The position numbers were made by a program, and so were the translations under genes. Below are positions 27,133 through 34,939 of a DNA stretch of 64,000 nt, piece after piece. The stretch is from Paraburkholderia haematera (GTDB lineage: Bacteria > Pseudomonadota > Gammaproteobacteria > Burkholderiales > Burkholderiaceae): contig NZ_CAJNBK010000008.1 in assembly GCF_905220975.1 (NCBI RefSeq), positions 124,001 to 188,000 on the forward strand. Reading direction: 5' to 3'. Below the pieces are notes generated by a model. The model was given only the letters and a program-made list of their open reading frames with translations. It was not told where the DNA came from and searched no databases. Each line of letters begins with the position of its first letter. Positions within the stretch are counted from its first letter, which is position 1.

Positions 27133-28047
27133 TTAGCGATAGCATGAAGAGGTGCCGTCGCTGGTCAGCAGCGTGCGATACATCTCTGGGCGGCGATCGC
27201 GGAAAAATCCCCACGACTGTCGATCCGCGCGGATCGCGTCCAGATCGAAGGTGTGCAGAAGAATGGTTTCGTCCGTGCGATTGGCTTCGGCCAGCTTCGC
27301 GCCCGTGTGATCCGCAATGAAACTGGAACCGTAGAACACGCCGGCCAGTCCCTGCTGTTGCGGATTGCCGTTGCCGAAACCGACTTCACGGCCGATCCGG
27401 TTAGCGGCGACGACCGGCACCATGTTGGCCGCCGCATGGCCCTGCATCGTGCGTTGCCAGTGAGCCGCCGAGTCGAAATCGCTGCTGAACGGCTCCGACC
27501 CGATGATGGTCGGAAAGCACAGAATTTCCGCGCCCATCAATGCGAGGCTGCGAGCCGTTTCCGGATACCACTGATCCCAGCAGATACCGATGCCGATCTT
27601 GCCGAAGCGCGTGTCCCACACCTTGAAGCCGGTGTCGCCCGGCGTGAAATAGAATTTCTCCGTATAACCGGGGCCGTCCGGAATGTGCGTCTTGCGATAC
27701 ACGCCGAGTATTGTGCCGTCGGCATCGGCGACGGCAATCGAGTTGTAGGCGGCATTGCCGGCCCGCTCGAAAAAGCCGATGGGCAACACAATACCCAGTT
27801 CGCCCGCGAGTCTCGCGAAGCGGGCAATCCGCGGGTTGCCCGCGAACGGCTCGGCCAGCTCCAGATGCTGCACGTTCTGATCCAGGCAGAAGTACGGCAT
27901 CATGAAAAGCTCGGGGCACAACACCAGGTTGGCGCCCTGAGTTGCGGCTTCACGGATCAATCGTTCCGCGGTGGCCATATTGTCTTCAAAGGTCCAGCTG
28001 CCGGATGCCATTTGCACCGACGCTACGGTGATGTTTCGCGACGACAT
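27133..28047 (-). CDS. aguB: N-carbamoylputrescine amidase
   Basis: A 304-residue nitrilase-superfamily amidase that converts N-carbamoylputrescine to putrescine, CO2 and ammonia, the second step of the agmatine deiminase pathway. The Glu-Lys-Cys triad is visible: Glu46 (CPELFMMPYF), Lys119 (YRKTHIPDGPGY) and Cys156 (GICWDQWYPE). KTHIPDGPGYTEKFYFTPGD is a strong AguB signature. It has no export signal. It lies 32 bases after the aguA-like gene and 10 bases before the potF-like gene, in one minus-strand operon. Confidence 0.94.
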   Translation of the reverse strand: MSSRNITVASVQMASGSWTFEDNMATAERLIREAATQGANLVLCPELFMMPYFCLDQNVQHLELAEPFAGNPRIARFARLAGELGIVLPIGFFERAGNAAYNSIAVADADGTILGVYRKTHIPDGPGYTEKFYFTPGDTGFKVWDTRFGKIGIGICWDQWYPETARSLALMGAEILCFPTIIGSEPFSSDFDSAAHWQRTMQGHAAANMVPVVAANRIGREVGFGNGNPQQQGLAGVFYGSSFIADHTGAKLAEANRTDETILLHTFDLDAIRADRQSWGFFRDRRPEMYRTLLTSDGTSSCYR

Positions 28048-28079
28048 GTCAAGGTTCCTTCGATCGGATTCGGTCTGGA

Positions 28080-29132
28080 TCAGTTAGTGGTGACGTTACC
28101 GGTGACAGCGGGCTGCTGCTGTGTCGAGCAATGAATGCTGCCGCCGCCGATCGACAAAGTGGGAATCGGCAGCAGCTCCACCCGCCGCTCCGGGAACGCC
28201 TGAGCGAAGACCTCGCGTGCGGCCTGGTCCTGCTCCACGCCAAACGCGGTCGCGATCACCGCGCCGTTGACCAGAATGTAGTTCGCGTAACAATCGCAGT
28301 AGCGCTCGGATCCATAGCGTTCGCTGACAATCGGCGACGGCAGATCGAGCAGTTCGAAGCGGCGCCCGGCAGCGTCGGTGGCTAACTCCAGTGCACGGCG
28401 ATTCTCACGCATCACCTGAAAGTAATCGCCCTGCACCGGACTCGCGCTCTGGCACAGCATCTTGCCCGGCGCGATAAACGACGCAATGCCGTCCACATGC
28501 CCATTGGTTTCCACTTCGTCCGGATTGCCAGGTAACCAGACAATCTTCTCCACCCCCAGCATGCGCCTGAGTTCGGCCTCGATTTCAGCGCGGTTCATAT
28601 GCGGATTGCGATTCGGATGCAGCAAGCAGCTTTCCGTGGTGACCAGCGTACCCTGTCCGTCCACGTAAAAGGCGCCGCCCTCCAGCACCATATGGGAGTT
28701 GAATATCTGCGCCCCGGCCGCGCGGGCGATGTCCTGCCCCACCTGCTGGCAACCGTCGTACGGCTGGTATTTCTCGCCCCAACAATTGAAGCGAAATGAA
28801 GCGGCGCCTAGCCGGCCGCGCTCGCCCAGCAGAAAAATCGGCCCGCAGTCACGCAGCCAGTTGTCTTCCGCGGCAACGCCAAGAACCTCGACGCCGTTGC
28901 CGAGCAACTCGCGCGCGGCATCCGCCTGGCTGTGGTGAGCGCTCACCACGCAACGCTGATAGCGGGCGACAGTCTGCGCGACCAGCGCGAACTCCCGGCA
29001 GACTCGCAGATAGTGGTCCCCCCACAGGTCTTCGCGGCCTTCCAGAATCGGCCATCCCAACCAGGTGGTGTCCATTGTTTCCCATTCAGCGGGCATCCGG
29101 TAGCCGTATCGGCGAGCATCAAAGCGACTCAT
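28080..29132 (-). CDS. aguA: Agmatine deiminase, cytoplasmic
   Basis: A 350-residue agmatine deiminase with no export signal (starts MSRFDARRYGYRMPAEWETM). Catalytic scaffold: EDNWLRDCGPIFLL, FRFNCWGEKYQPYDGCQQVG, VLEGGAFYVDGQGT, VETNGHVDGIASF and GGGSIHCSTQQQPA with Cys335. It forms the AguA-AguB pathway with the next gene. It is first in the operon and divergent from a LysR gene 102 bases away, which probably controls it. Confidence 0.94.
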   Translation of the reverse strand: MSRFDARRYGYRMPAEWETMDTTWLGWPILEGREDLWGDHYLRVCREFALVAQTVARYQRCVVSAHHSQADAARELLGNGVEVLGVAAEDNWLRDCGPIFLLGERGRLGAASFRFNCWGEKYQPYDGCQQVGQDIARAAGAQIFNSHMVLEGGAFYVDGQGTLVTTESCLLHPNRNPHMNRAEIEAELRRMLGVEKIVWLPGNPDEVETNGHVDGIASFIAPGKMLCQSASPVQGDYFQVMRENRRALELATDAAGRRFELLDLPSPIVSERYGSERYCDCYANYILVNGAVIATAFGVEQDQAAREVFAQAFPERRVELLPIPTLSIGGGSIHCSTQQQPAVTGNVTTN

Positions 29133-29200
29133 TCTGCTATCTCCGTCGTTAGGTGGTGAGTCATTGTGATACGGGTTACACTTGAATAAAAATGATGTTT

Positions 29201-29215
29201 ATTGGTCAAATCAAT
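29201..29215. promoter_or_regulatory. Candidate LysR box between aguA and its regulator
   Basis: ATTGGTCAAATCAAT is an interrupted inverted repeat (ATTG-N7-CAAT) containing a T-N11-A pattern, the minimal LysR-type box. It lies 20 bases before the LysR ATG and 69 bases before aguA, in the shared promoter spacer. Confidence 0.45.
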
Positions 29216-29234
29216 CAACTTTTCTCATATCTCC

Positions 29235-30143
29235 ATGCAACGCGTCCCCTCCCTGAAGTTGTTGATGGGCTTCGAAGCGGCCGCACGACTGGGCAATTTC
29301 TCGCGCGCAGCCGACGAACTGCACCTTTCGCAATCGGCGATCAGCCATCAGATCCAGCAGCTCGAGGAGCAACTGGGACAGCCGCTGTTTCGTAGAATCG
29401 GCCGCGGCGTGGAATTGACGGTCGCCGGCGAGGTGCTGCAGCGAAGCGTGCAGCGCTCGATGGAAACGCTGCGCAGCGGGCTCGGACGGATCGCGACCTA
29501 TCTGGACCCTGGGCTGGTCGTGCTGGTGTGTCCCGCGCCGTTGCTGCACGGCTGGCTGCAACCGCGTCTCGATCAATTGCAACAGGTTCTTCCCGATCTA
29601 TGCCCACTGCTCTCCACCGACGAGAGCGCGCGTTATGTCGATGAGATCGACGTCGATATGACGATCGGCGCGCGCCCGATGCAACAGGCCGGCCTATCGG
29701 AAATACCGTTTCTGTACGACGAGTGGGTGACCGTGTGCGCAACGGAACTCGCGGCGAAATTAGAGCGCGTGCCGCGCGCCAAACATCATTTGCACACGGG
29801 CCTGATCTGTCTGGAAGAGAACCTGACCAGCGAGAGCACCGGGCCGATTTTCCGCGGGCAACTGTCGGCCTATCGCATGAACGCGATCTATGACGATCAG
29901 CGCCTGGTGCTGGACTCGGTGTTGCGTGGGCGTGGCATTGCCTGCCTGTCCCGGCTGGTGGCGCAAGGCGGTATTGATCAGGGTGCGTTGACCATCCTGG
30001 CCGATTACTCGCGTTTGCCGGGCATGACGTGGTGGCTGTCGCGCGTGGCCGGGCCGTCGCGCTCACCCATCGTCGAGCAGATGTTCGAATGGCTGCTGGC
30101 GCAGGGCAAAGAAGCCGATTCCGGCCGTGGCCCTGAAGCCTAG
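29235..30143 (+). CDS. LysR-family regulator, GcvA-like
   Basis: A 302-residue LysR regulator. The winged helix is at residues 8-65 (LLMGFEAAARLGNFSRAADE, LHLSQSAISHQIQQLEEQLG, QPLFRRIGRGVELT). The rest is the periplasmic-binding-like effector domain. The N terminus resembles GcvA/AmpR-type members. ATG at 29235 is chosen over TTG at 29202, since the latter adds residues outside the family norm. It is divergent from the aguA operon and likely activates it in response to agmatine or a related compound (inference). Confidence 0.9.
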   Translation: MQRVPSLKLLMGFEAAARLGNFSRAADELHLSQSAISHQIQQLEEQLGQPLFRRIGRGVELTVAGEVLQRSVQRSMETLRSGLGRIATYLDPGLVVLVCPAPLLHGWLQPRLDQLQQVLPDLCPLLSTDESARYVDEIDVDMTIGARPMQQAGLSEIPFLYDEWVTVCATELAAKLERVPRAKHHLHTGLICLEENLTSESTGPIFRGQLSAYRMNAIYDDQRLVLDSVLRGRGIACLSRLVAQGGIDQGALTILADYSRLPGMTWWLSRVAGPSRSPIVEQMFEWLLAQGKEADSGRGPEA

Positions 30144-30216
30144 TTTGAATCTCTAGCGGGTTGCATGTCACGACATCATCCGCGCGAGAGCATGGATGAC
30201 GCCGTGGCATGCCGTG

Positions 30217-31833
30217 CTAGAACGAATAGATAAACTGCGTGGCAAGCAGATCGTTGGAACTGCTATAAGACCCGTCGTTGCGCAGGAACACCTTGTTATT
30301 GGCCCAGTCGTGCCGGTACTCGACTTTCACTGTAATCTGCCCGGTCGGGAAAAACAGCAGATCGAGCGCGACGTCCTGACGATTCGAACCCTTGCACTGC
30401 AGACCCAAACCGCCGCTCGCCTGCGCATTAGCGAAGCAGCCCGCGCCGATGCCGAACCCGTTGTAGGGGTCGCGGCCCTGGCCGTTCAGCGCAACGCCGC
30501 CACCACCGCCGCCGTTCTTGCTGTCGGCGAGGAAGTCGTAGCGCAACGTCGCGCCCATCCGGCCGACGCCCGGCAAGCTGAACTTGCGGTGCGCGAGTAG
30601 CGAGACGCCATACCATTGCGCCTGGCCGCCGTTGAATGCGGCGTTCTGCTGCTGGCCATAGTCGAGCTCGACGTTGTACTGCACGTCGGCGAGCAGGTAG
30701 GTCAGGTCGGCTTCCGAGAAGAAGAACGTGCCGAAACCGCTGGGCGCCTGACCGCTCACACCGTAGCTCACCGCACCGGTCGTCGGATTGATGGCGCTCG
30801 GCAAGGTCTGCCGGCCGATGTTGAACGACGCCCCGATATCGAGCGCGCTTGACCACGTATAGTCCGCGCGTGCCGTGAAGGTCGGCACCTTGTTGCTGGT
30901 CGTGATCGGATCGCCCAGCGCATTCGTGCCGGTCTGCGTGATAGCGCCGTTGGTCCGGTACTGTTCATTGCCGAGCAGGAACTTCCACGCCCAATTTCCC
31001 TTCGAGTAGTTCGCACCGAGGCCGATATAGCTGCCCGGATCCGAGAAGTCATACAGCAGGTTGTGGGTCAGCGTGAGCATCTGATTCGACTGCTGCACTT
31101 CATAGCCACCGAAGCTCGACATCAGGCCAGCGACGAAGGTCGTCGTGGCCGACAGCGGCACGCTGACGACCGCTGTGTTCAGAATGTTGTTGCCGATCTG
31201 ACCATGCTCGTTCTGCAACAGCGTGATGCCGTTACCGCGATTGGGCATGAGTGTGATTTCGGCCGACGGCGCCATCGGCCCGACGCCGAAGGTCTTCTTG
31301 ATGTCGAGGTACAGATCGCCGAACGTGCTGTTGAAGTAGCCGCCGGTACTTTCATGGTTTGCGAACAGGAACGAAGAACTGCCTTGCGCGCGGTTATACA
31401 CGTAGGTCGGATCGATATAACCCGTCACCGAGAGACCGGCGATCGGTCCGGTATTCGCAGCGTCTTCGAGCGAATTCACCTTCAGTTGCTGAATCGCAAG
31501 CTGTTGCTTCATGGCAGTGACGTCGTCGTTGGTTAGCGTCGCCTGCGCTTTGCCATAGGCGGACGATGAGGCATCGACCGGTGCGGCCGCGGGCTCAGCG
31601 GCTGCCGGCTTGGTTGCCAGTTTAGTTGCCGGCGTAGTTGCCGGCGTAGTTGCCGGCGTAGTTGCCGGCGTAGTTGCCGATTTAGCCGGCGGCTGCGTCT
31701 GCAATCGCCTCACCTCTTTTTGCAGCGCGTCGAGCTGCGCCTGCAGTGCCCGGATCTGCCCGGTCGTGGTGTCGGCCAGCGCAATGCCGGGCAGACAGCC
31801 CGCCACCAGCAGGCAAATCAGTTTCTTTCTCAC
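30217..31833 (-). CDS. Outer-membrane beta-barrel protein with coiled coil and TTPA repeats
   Basis: A 538-residue exported protein. It has a signal peptide (MRKKLICLLVAGCLPGIALA), then a short coiled coil (IRALQAQLDALQKEVRRLQT) and a low-complexity linker with four perfect TTPA repeats. A second helical segment (AMKQQLAIQQLKVNSLED) and a long beta-barrel domain follow, ending in TQFIYSF with C-terminal Phe. The N-terminal coiled coil is like those of trimeric porins such as OprB or OprO. It may belong to the DUF3138 family found in Burkholderia, but I am not certain. Its place between polyamine genes suggests uptake across the outer membrane (inference). It is convergent with the LysR gene. 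Confidence 0.75.
   Translation of the reverse strand: MRKKLICLLVAGCLPGIALADTTTGQIRALQAQLDALQKEVRRLQTQPPAKSATTPATTPATTPATTPATKLATKPAAAEPAAAPVDASSSAYGKAQATLTNDDVTAMKQQLAIQQLKVNSLEDAANTGPIAGLSVTGYIDPTYVYNRAQGSSSFLFANHESTGGYFNSTFGDLYLDIKKTFGVGPMAPSAEITLMPNRGNGITLLQNEHGQIGNNILNTAVVSVPLSATTTFVAGLMSSFGGYEVQQSNQMLTLTHNLLYDFSDPGSYIGLGANYSKGNWAWKFLLGNEQYRTNGAITQTGTNALGDPITTSNKVPTFTARADYTWSSALDIGASFNIGRQTLPSAINPTTGAVSYGVSGQAPSGFGTFFFSEADLTYLLADVQYNVELDYGQQQNAAFNGGQAQWYGVSLLAHRKFSLPGVGRMGATLRYDFLADSKNGGGGGGVALNGQGRDPYNGFGIGAGCFANAQASGGLGLQCKGSNRQDVALDLLFFPTGQITVKVEYRHDWANNKVFLRNDGSYSSSNDLLATQFIYSF
31628..31675 (-). repeat. 12-bp coding tandem repeat (TTPA)4
   Basis: Four perfect copies of GCCGGCGTAGTT (plus-strand reading), preceded by a degenerate fifth. 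As 12 is a multiple of three, copy-number change would alter linker length without a frameshift. Confidence 0.9.
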
Positions 31834-32079
31834 GCGATGTCTCCTCGTTTGTTGTATTGCGATTGATTTGCGTAGGCCCCGGCCGTCGCGAGCCGACCTC
31901 TCACGGGACGCGCGCGCGAGCGTTCCCCTGCGAGGCGCGCGAGGCGGCTCACAAGACGTGCAGCGTTCAGGGAAAGGTTGGCCGCGCGTTAGCGGCGCAG
32001 GCGGGCTAGCGTGGCGGCGGCTTCATGCGAAGCGACGCTCGGGGCCCGGTGGTCGCTGAAATCACGCTATTCGACGCCA

Positions 32080-33201
32080 TTAGCGCCCTGCCTTCAGTTG
32101 TGCCCACAAGCGGTTTTCCAGCCGGACAATGTCAATGGGCAACGGCTTCATCAGGGTCATTTTGCTCAGCACGTCATCGCCCGGATAAACGCTCGGGTCC
32201 TGCGACACGACCGGGTTGACGAACGGCCGGGCGGCACGGTTCGCGGTCGGATAGAACACCTCGTTGGTGATCGCCGCATTGACCTTCGGGTCTTCGATAT
32301 AGTTGATCCACTTCAGGGCCGCTTCGGGATGCGGCGCGTCCTTCGGGATCACCATCATGTCGAACCACAGCAGCCCCCCTTCCTTGACGTTCGAGAAGCG
32401 GATCTCGTAGGACCGTTTCGCTTCTGCCGCGCGCCGCCGCGCAATGCCCACGTCGCCGGACCAGCCGATCGCCACGCAGACATCGTTATTGGCGAGATCG
32501 TTGATGTAGCCCGACGAGTTGAACTGGGTGATGTAGGGGCGCACCTTCTTCAGCAGATCGAAGGCCGCCTGATAGTCGGCGGGGTTCGAGCTGTTCGGAT
32601 CCTTATGCAGGTACTGCAGCGCGGTAGCGAATGCGTCGGCGGCCTGATCGAGGAATGAGACGCCGCAACTCTTCAGCTTCGACACGTTTGCCGGATCGAA
32701 CACCAGCGCCCAACTGTCGACCGGCGCGTTGTCTCCCAGCGCTTTCTTCACTTCCTGCACGTTGTAGCCAATCCCATCGGTGCCGTACGCCCAGGGCACG
32801 CCATATTGCGCCCCCGGATCGGCATCCGCGATCATTTTCATGAGTACCGGGTCGAGATTCCTGAGGTTGGGAATTTGCGACTTATCGAGCTTCTGAAGCA
32901 TGCCCGCCTGAATTTGCCTCGCCATGTAGAGCGACGATGGCACGACAACGTCGAAACCTGAACTCCCCGCCAGAAGCTTGGCCTGCAGCGTGTCGTCACT
33001 GTCGTAGTTGTCGTATCTCACGTGAATGCCGGACTCCTTTTCGAAGTTCGGGATCGTGTCCTTCGCGATGTAGTCCGACCAGTTGTAGACGTTGAGTTCG
33101 GTGTCGGCCGCCTTCACAGGCGGCGAGCAGGACAGAAGAAGTCCGGTGATCGCAACAAGAGCAGCACCCGCGATCTCATGATGAAAATGACAAAAGCGCA
33201 T
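32080..33201 (-). CDS. Putrescine/polyamine ABC binding protein 2, PotF-like
   Basis: A 373-residue paralogue of the binding protein at 26010-27122. It shares LNVYNWSDYIAKDTIPNFEK, VRYDNYDSDDTLQAKLLAGS and WAYGTDGIGYNVQEV. The export signal contains LLLSCSPP, which could be either a weak lipobox or the end of a Sec signal, so anchoring is uncertain. The start has AAGGGAAA upstream. It also lacks a neighbouring permease and ATPase. It lies 246 bases upstream of the outer-membrane barrel gene on the same strand; the spacer holds no gene. Confidence 0.9.
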   Translation of the reverse strand: MRFCHFHHEIAGAALVAITGLLLSCSPPVKAADTELNVYNWSDYIAKDTIPNFEKESGIHVRYDNYDSDDTLQAKLLAGSSGFDVVVPSSLYMARQIQAGMLQKLDKSQIPNLRNLDPVLMKMIADADPGAQYGVPWAYGTDGIGYNVQEVKKALGDNAPVDSWALVFDPANVSKLKSCGVSFLDQAADAFATALQYLHKDPNSSNPADYQAAFDLLKKVRPYITQFNSSGYINDLANNDVCVAIGWSGDVGIARRRAAEAKRSYEIRFSNVKEGGLLWFDMMVIPKDAPHPEAALKWINYIEDPKVNAAITNEVFYPTANRAARPFVNPVVSQDPSVYPGDDVLSKMTLMKPLPIDIVRLENRLWAQLKAGR

Positions 33202-33757
33202 TGTTGTTTCCCTTGAAGATAGGAGATTGAAGTGCAGGTAGATAGCAATGTGAAAGAAGCCAATTATTTAATTTCCATTCCTAAATATTTGGCCAATCTG
33301 AATAGCGACAGAAATAGATGGAGGGTCGTTTTTCATCTGGCTTCGCGTCTCTCGCGTTGCCGACGGGTGAATCATTCTCGGTTGAACAATATCTGATGGG
33401 AATTGATGTTTTTTGTTTGGTTCGATCAATTCTTCTCATGTCTTGCAGCGAGCAGCAGGCGACACAAAAAGTCGGCAACCGGTGGAATTACAAGAATTAC
33501 AACATCGCTATCACTTCGTTCCTGAACCACCGACAGTTCGTTGGCGTGGTTGATCCCTCCTCCTACATGGTCGATGCAGGAGGAACACCGACAACGGGCG
33601 CTGACCGGAGACGGTCGACCACGTTCGGCCACAGAGTTCATGGAACATGGGGCTTCTACACCTTGCTCTATCGCGTGAGTGGCAGCGGGCTGGCGCCACA
33701 ATACGTGCATGAAGGTGTCCACCCTGCGTAGTACAGGCGTAACCGCAGCCTGCACCC
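33202..33757. other. Atypical low-GC spacer with weak open frames
   Basis: About 556 bases between the PotF-like gene and the IclR gene. The first 200 bases are AT-rich for this window. A plus-strand frame at 33318-33731 could encode 137 residues ending in HGTWGFYTLLYRVSGSGLAP. Its third-position GC is much lower than in neighbouring genes, it has no ribosome site, and I recognise no domain. It may be a remnant of transferred DNA or just spacer. Confidence 0.4.
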
Positions 33758-34636
33758 CTATCCAGTGATGCGTTCGGTGGTCATAGCGCGCGACAAGCCA
33801 TGCATCGGCCGGCGCAACGCGACATCGAAGGGATTGGTTTGCGGGCCGATCGCATCGGCCTGACGGCGCAGCAATTCGACCACCATCGGCAGGCGATCGT
33901 CGCCGAGACGCGCCGCCAGGGTGCCGACGCTCAACGCCGCCACCGCGACGCCGGTGCGGTCCAGAATCGGCACCGCCACGCCCGCCATGCCGTCGAGTAC
34001 CCCGCTATTGCGGCCCGCGTAACCGAGTTGGCGCACGCGTTCGATCTCGGTGCGCAAATACACTTCGTCGAGCACACCATAGCCGCGAATGCGCGGCACG
34101 TTAAAACGAATGATCTCTTCTCGCTCCGCTTCCGGCAGAAACGCGAGAATCGCCAGGCTCCCCTGACCGACACCCAATGCCACGCGGCCGCCGATATCGC
34201 CAGTGAACGAGCGAATCGGAAACGGCCCTTCGCAGATGTCGAGACACACCGCGTCGAAACTGCTTTTGACCAGCAGGAAAATCGTGTCGCCAAGGCTCGC
34301 GCACAGCCGCAGCAACGCGGGACGGCACAGCGTGCGCATGCCGCTCGGATTACCGGCCTGCGCGGCGAGCGCAAAGAAATCGACACTCAGCCGATACAGC
34401 TTCGAATTTTCGTCCTGTTCGACGATGCCTTCCGCGATCAGCGCATGAAGAATGCGGTGCACCGTGCCTTGCGTCAGCCCCACGGCTTTCGCGAGACGCG
34501 TGACGCGGCCGCCGTCGGGTTGCGCTTCGGATAACGCACGGATCACCGCGAAGGCGCGCTCCAGCATCCCGGGGCCGGGCGCACCGCCCGTTTCGGCCAG
34601 TGCGGGATCGGCATCTCGTTTGGCGGCAGCATTCAT
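33758..34636 (-). CDS. IclR-family regulator of the divergent ABC/dehydrogenase operon
   Basis: A 292-residue IclR regulator. The winged helix spans about residues 23-85 (MLERAFAVIRALSEAQPDGG, VTRLAKAVGLTQGTVHRILH). The effector domain follows (DTIFLLVKSSFDAVCLDICE, GVLDGMAGVAVPILDRTGVA). GGAG precedes the ATG. It is divergent from the operon beginning at 34940, with a 303-base spacer carrying repeated inverted elements, so it is the likely controller. The last 20 residues (RRPMHGLSRAMTTERITG) extend beyond the usual end. The inducer is unknown. Confidence 0.92.
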   Translation of the reverse strand: MNAAAKRDADPALAETGGAPGPGMLERAFAVIRALSEAQPDGGRVTRLAKAVGLTQGTVHRILHALIAEGIVEQDENSKLYRLSVDFFALAAQAGNPSGMRTLCRPALLRLCASLGDTIFLLVKSSFDAVCLDICEGPFPIRSFTGDIGGRVALGVGQGSLAILAFLPEAEREEIIRFNVPRIRGYGVLDEVYLRTEIERVRQLGYAGRNSGVLDGMAGVAVPILDRTGVAVAALSVGTLAARLGDDRLPMVVELLRRQADAIGPQTNPFDVALRRPMHGLSRAMTTERITG

Positions 34637-34654
34637 CTCCAGCGCTCCAAATTA

Positions 34655-34669
34655 TTTCATTGACCGGAA
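34655..34669. promoter_or_regulatory. Candidate IclR operator, copy 1
   Basis: TTTCATTGACCGGAA matches the element at 34800-34814 in 13 of 15 bases. The shared pattern is TTCC-N7-GGAA. It lies about 20 bases from the iclR start, where binding could repress iclR itself. Confidence 0.5.
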
Positions 34670-34781
34670 CACTATAGAGGGTTTTATCCCTCAATGGAAT
34701 ATTCCCCGCACGCCCGTTCTGTTCCCACTCCGATCTGATTCATAGGGATTTTCCGGAGCTCATGCAGCGGAACGGCCGACA

Positions 34782-34814
34782 TCGGTTTGACCGAATATCT
34801 TCCATTCACCGGAA
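34782..34814. promoter_or_regulatory. Candidate IclR operators, copies 2 and 3
   Basis: TCGGTTTGACCGA (34782-34794) is a perfect 5-3-5 inverted repeat, and TTCCATTCACCGGAA (34800-34814) is a TTCC-N7-GGAA inverted repeat similar to copy 1. A further palindrome GGAATATTCC is at 34696-34705. They lie 125 to 160 bases before the ABC operon, a normal place for IclR activator sites. Confidence 0.5.
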
Positions 34815-34939
34815 TTTTTTTCAATCTTATACCGCCAAACGGAATTTGAAATTGACGCCATGCAATTTGGCTGGATAGAGTCCGTTCCATCGAGGCAGTA
34901 GCCGATTGAACCGGTGTCGTCCTATCCAAAGGCCAGATC

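Noticed and set aside
30144..30216. Possible hairpin between the LysR and outer-membrane barrel genes
   Set aside because: Imperfect stem with a long loop and no T run.
33318..33731. Plus-strand frame of 137 codons
   Set aside because: Poor third-position GC, no ribosome site, no recognisable domain; kept only as part of the spacer description.
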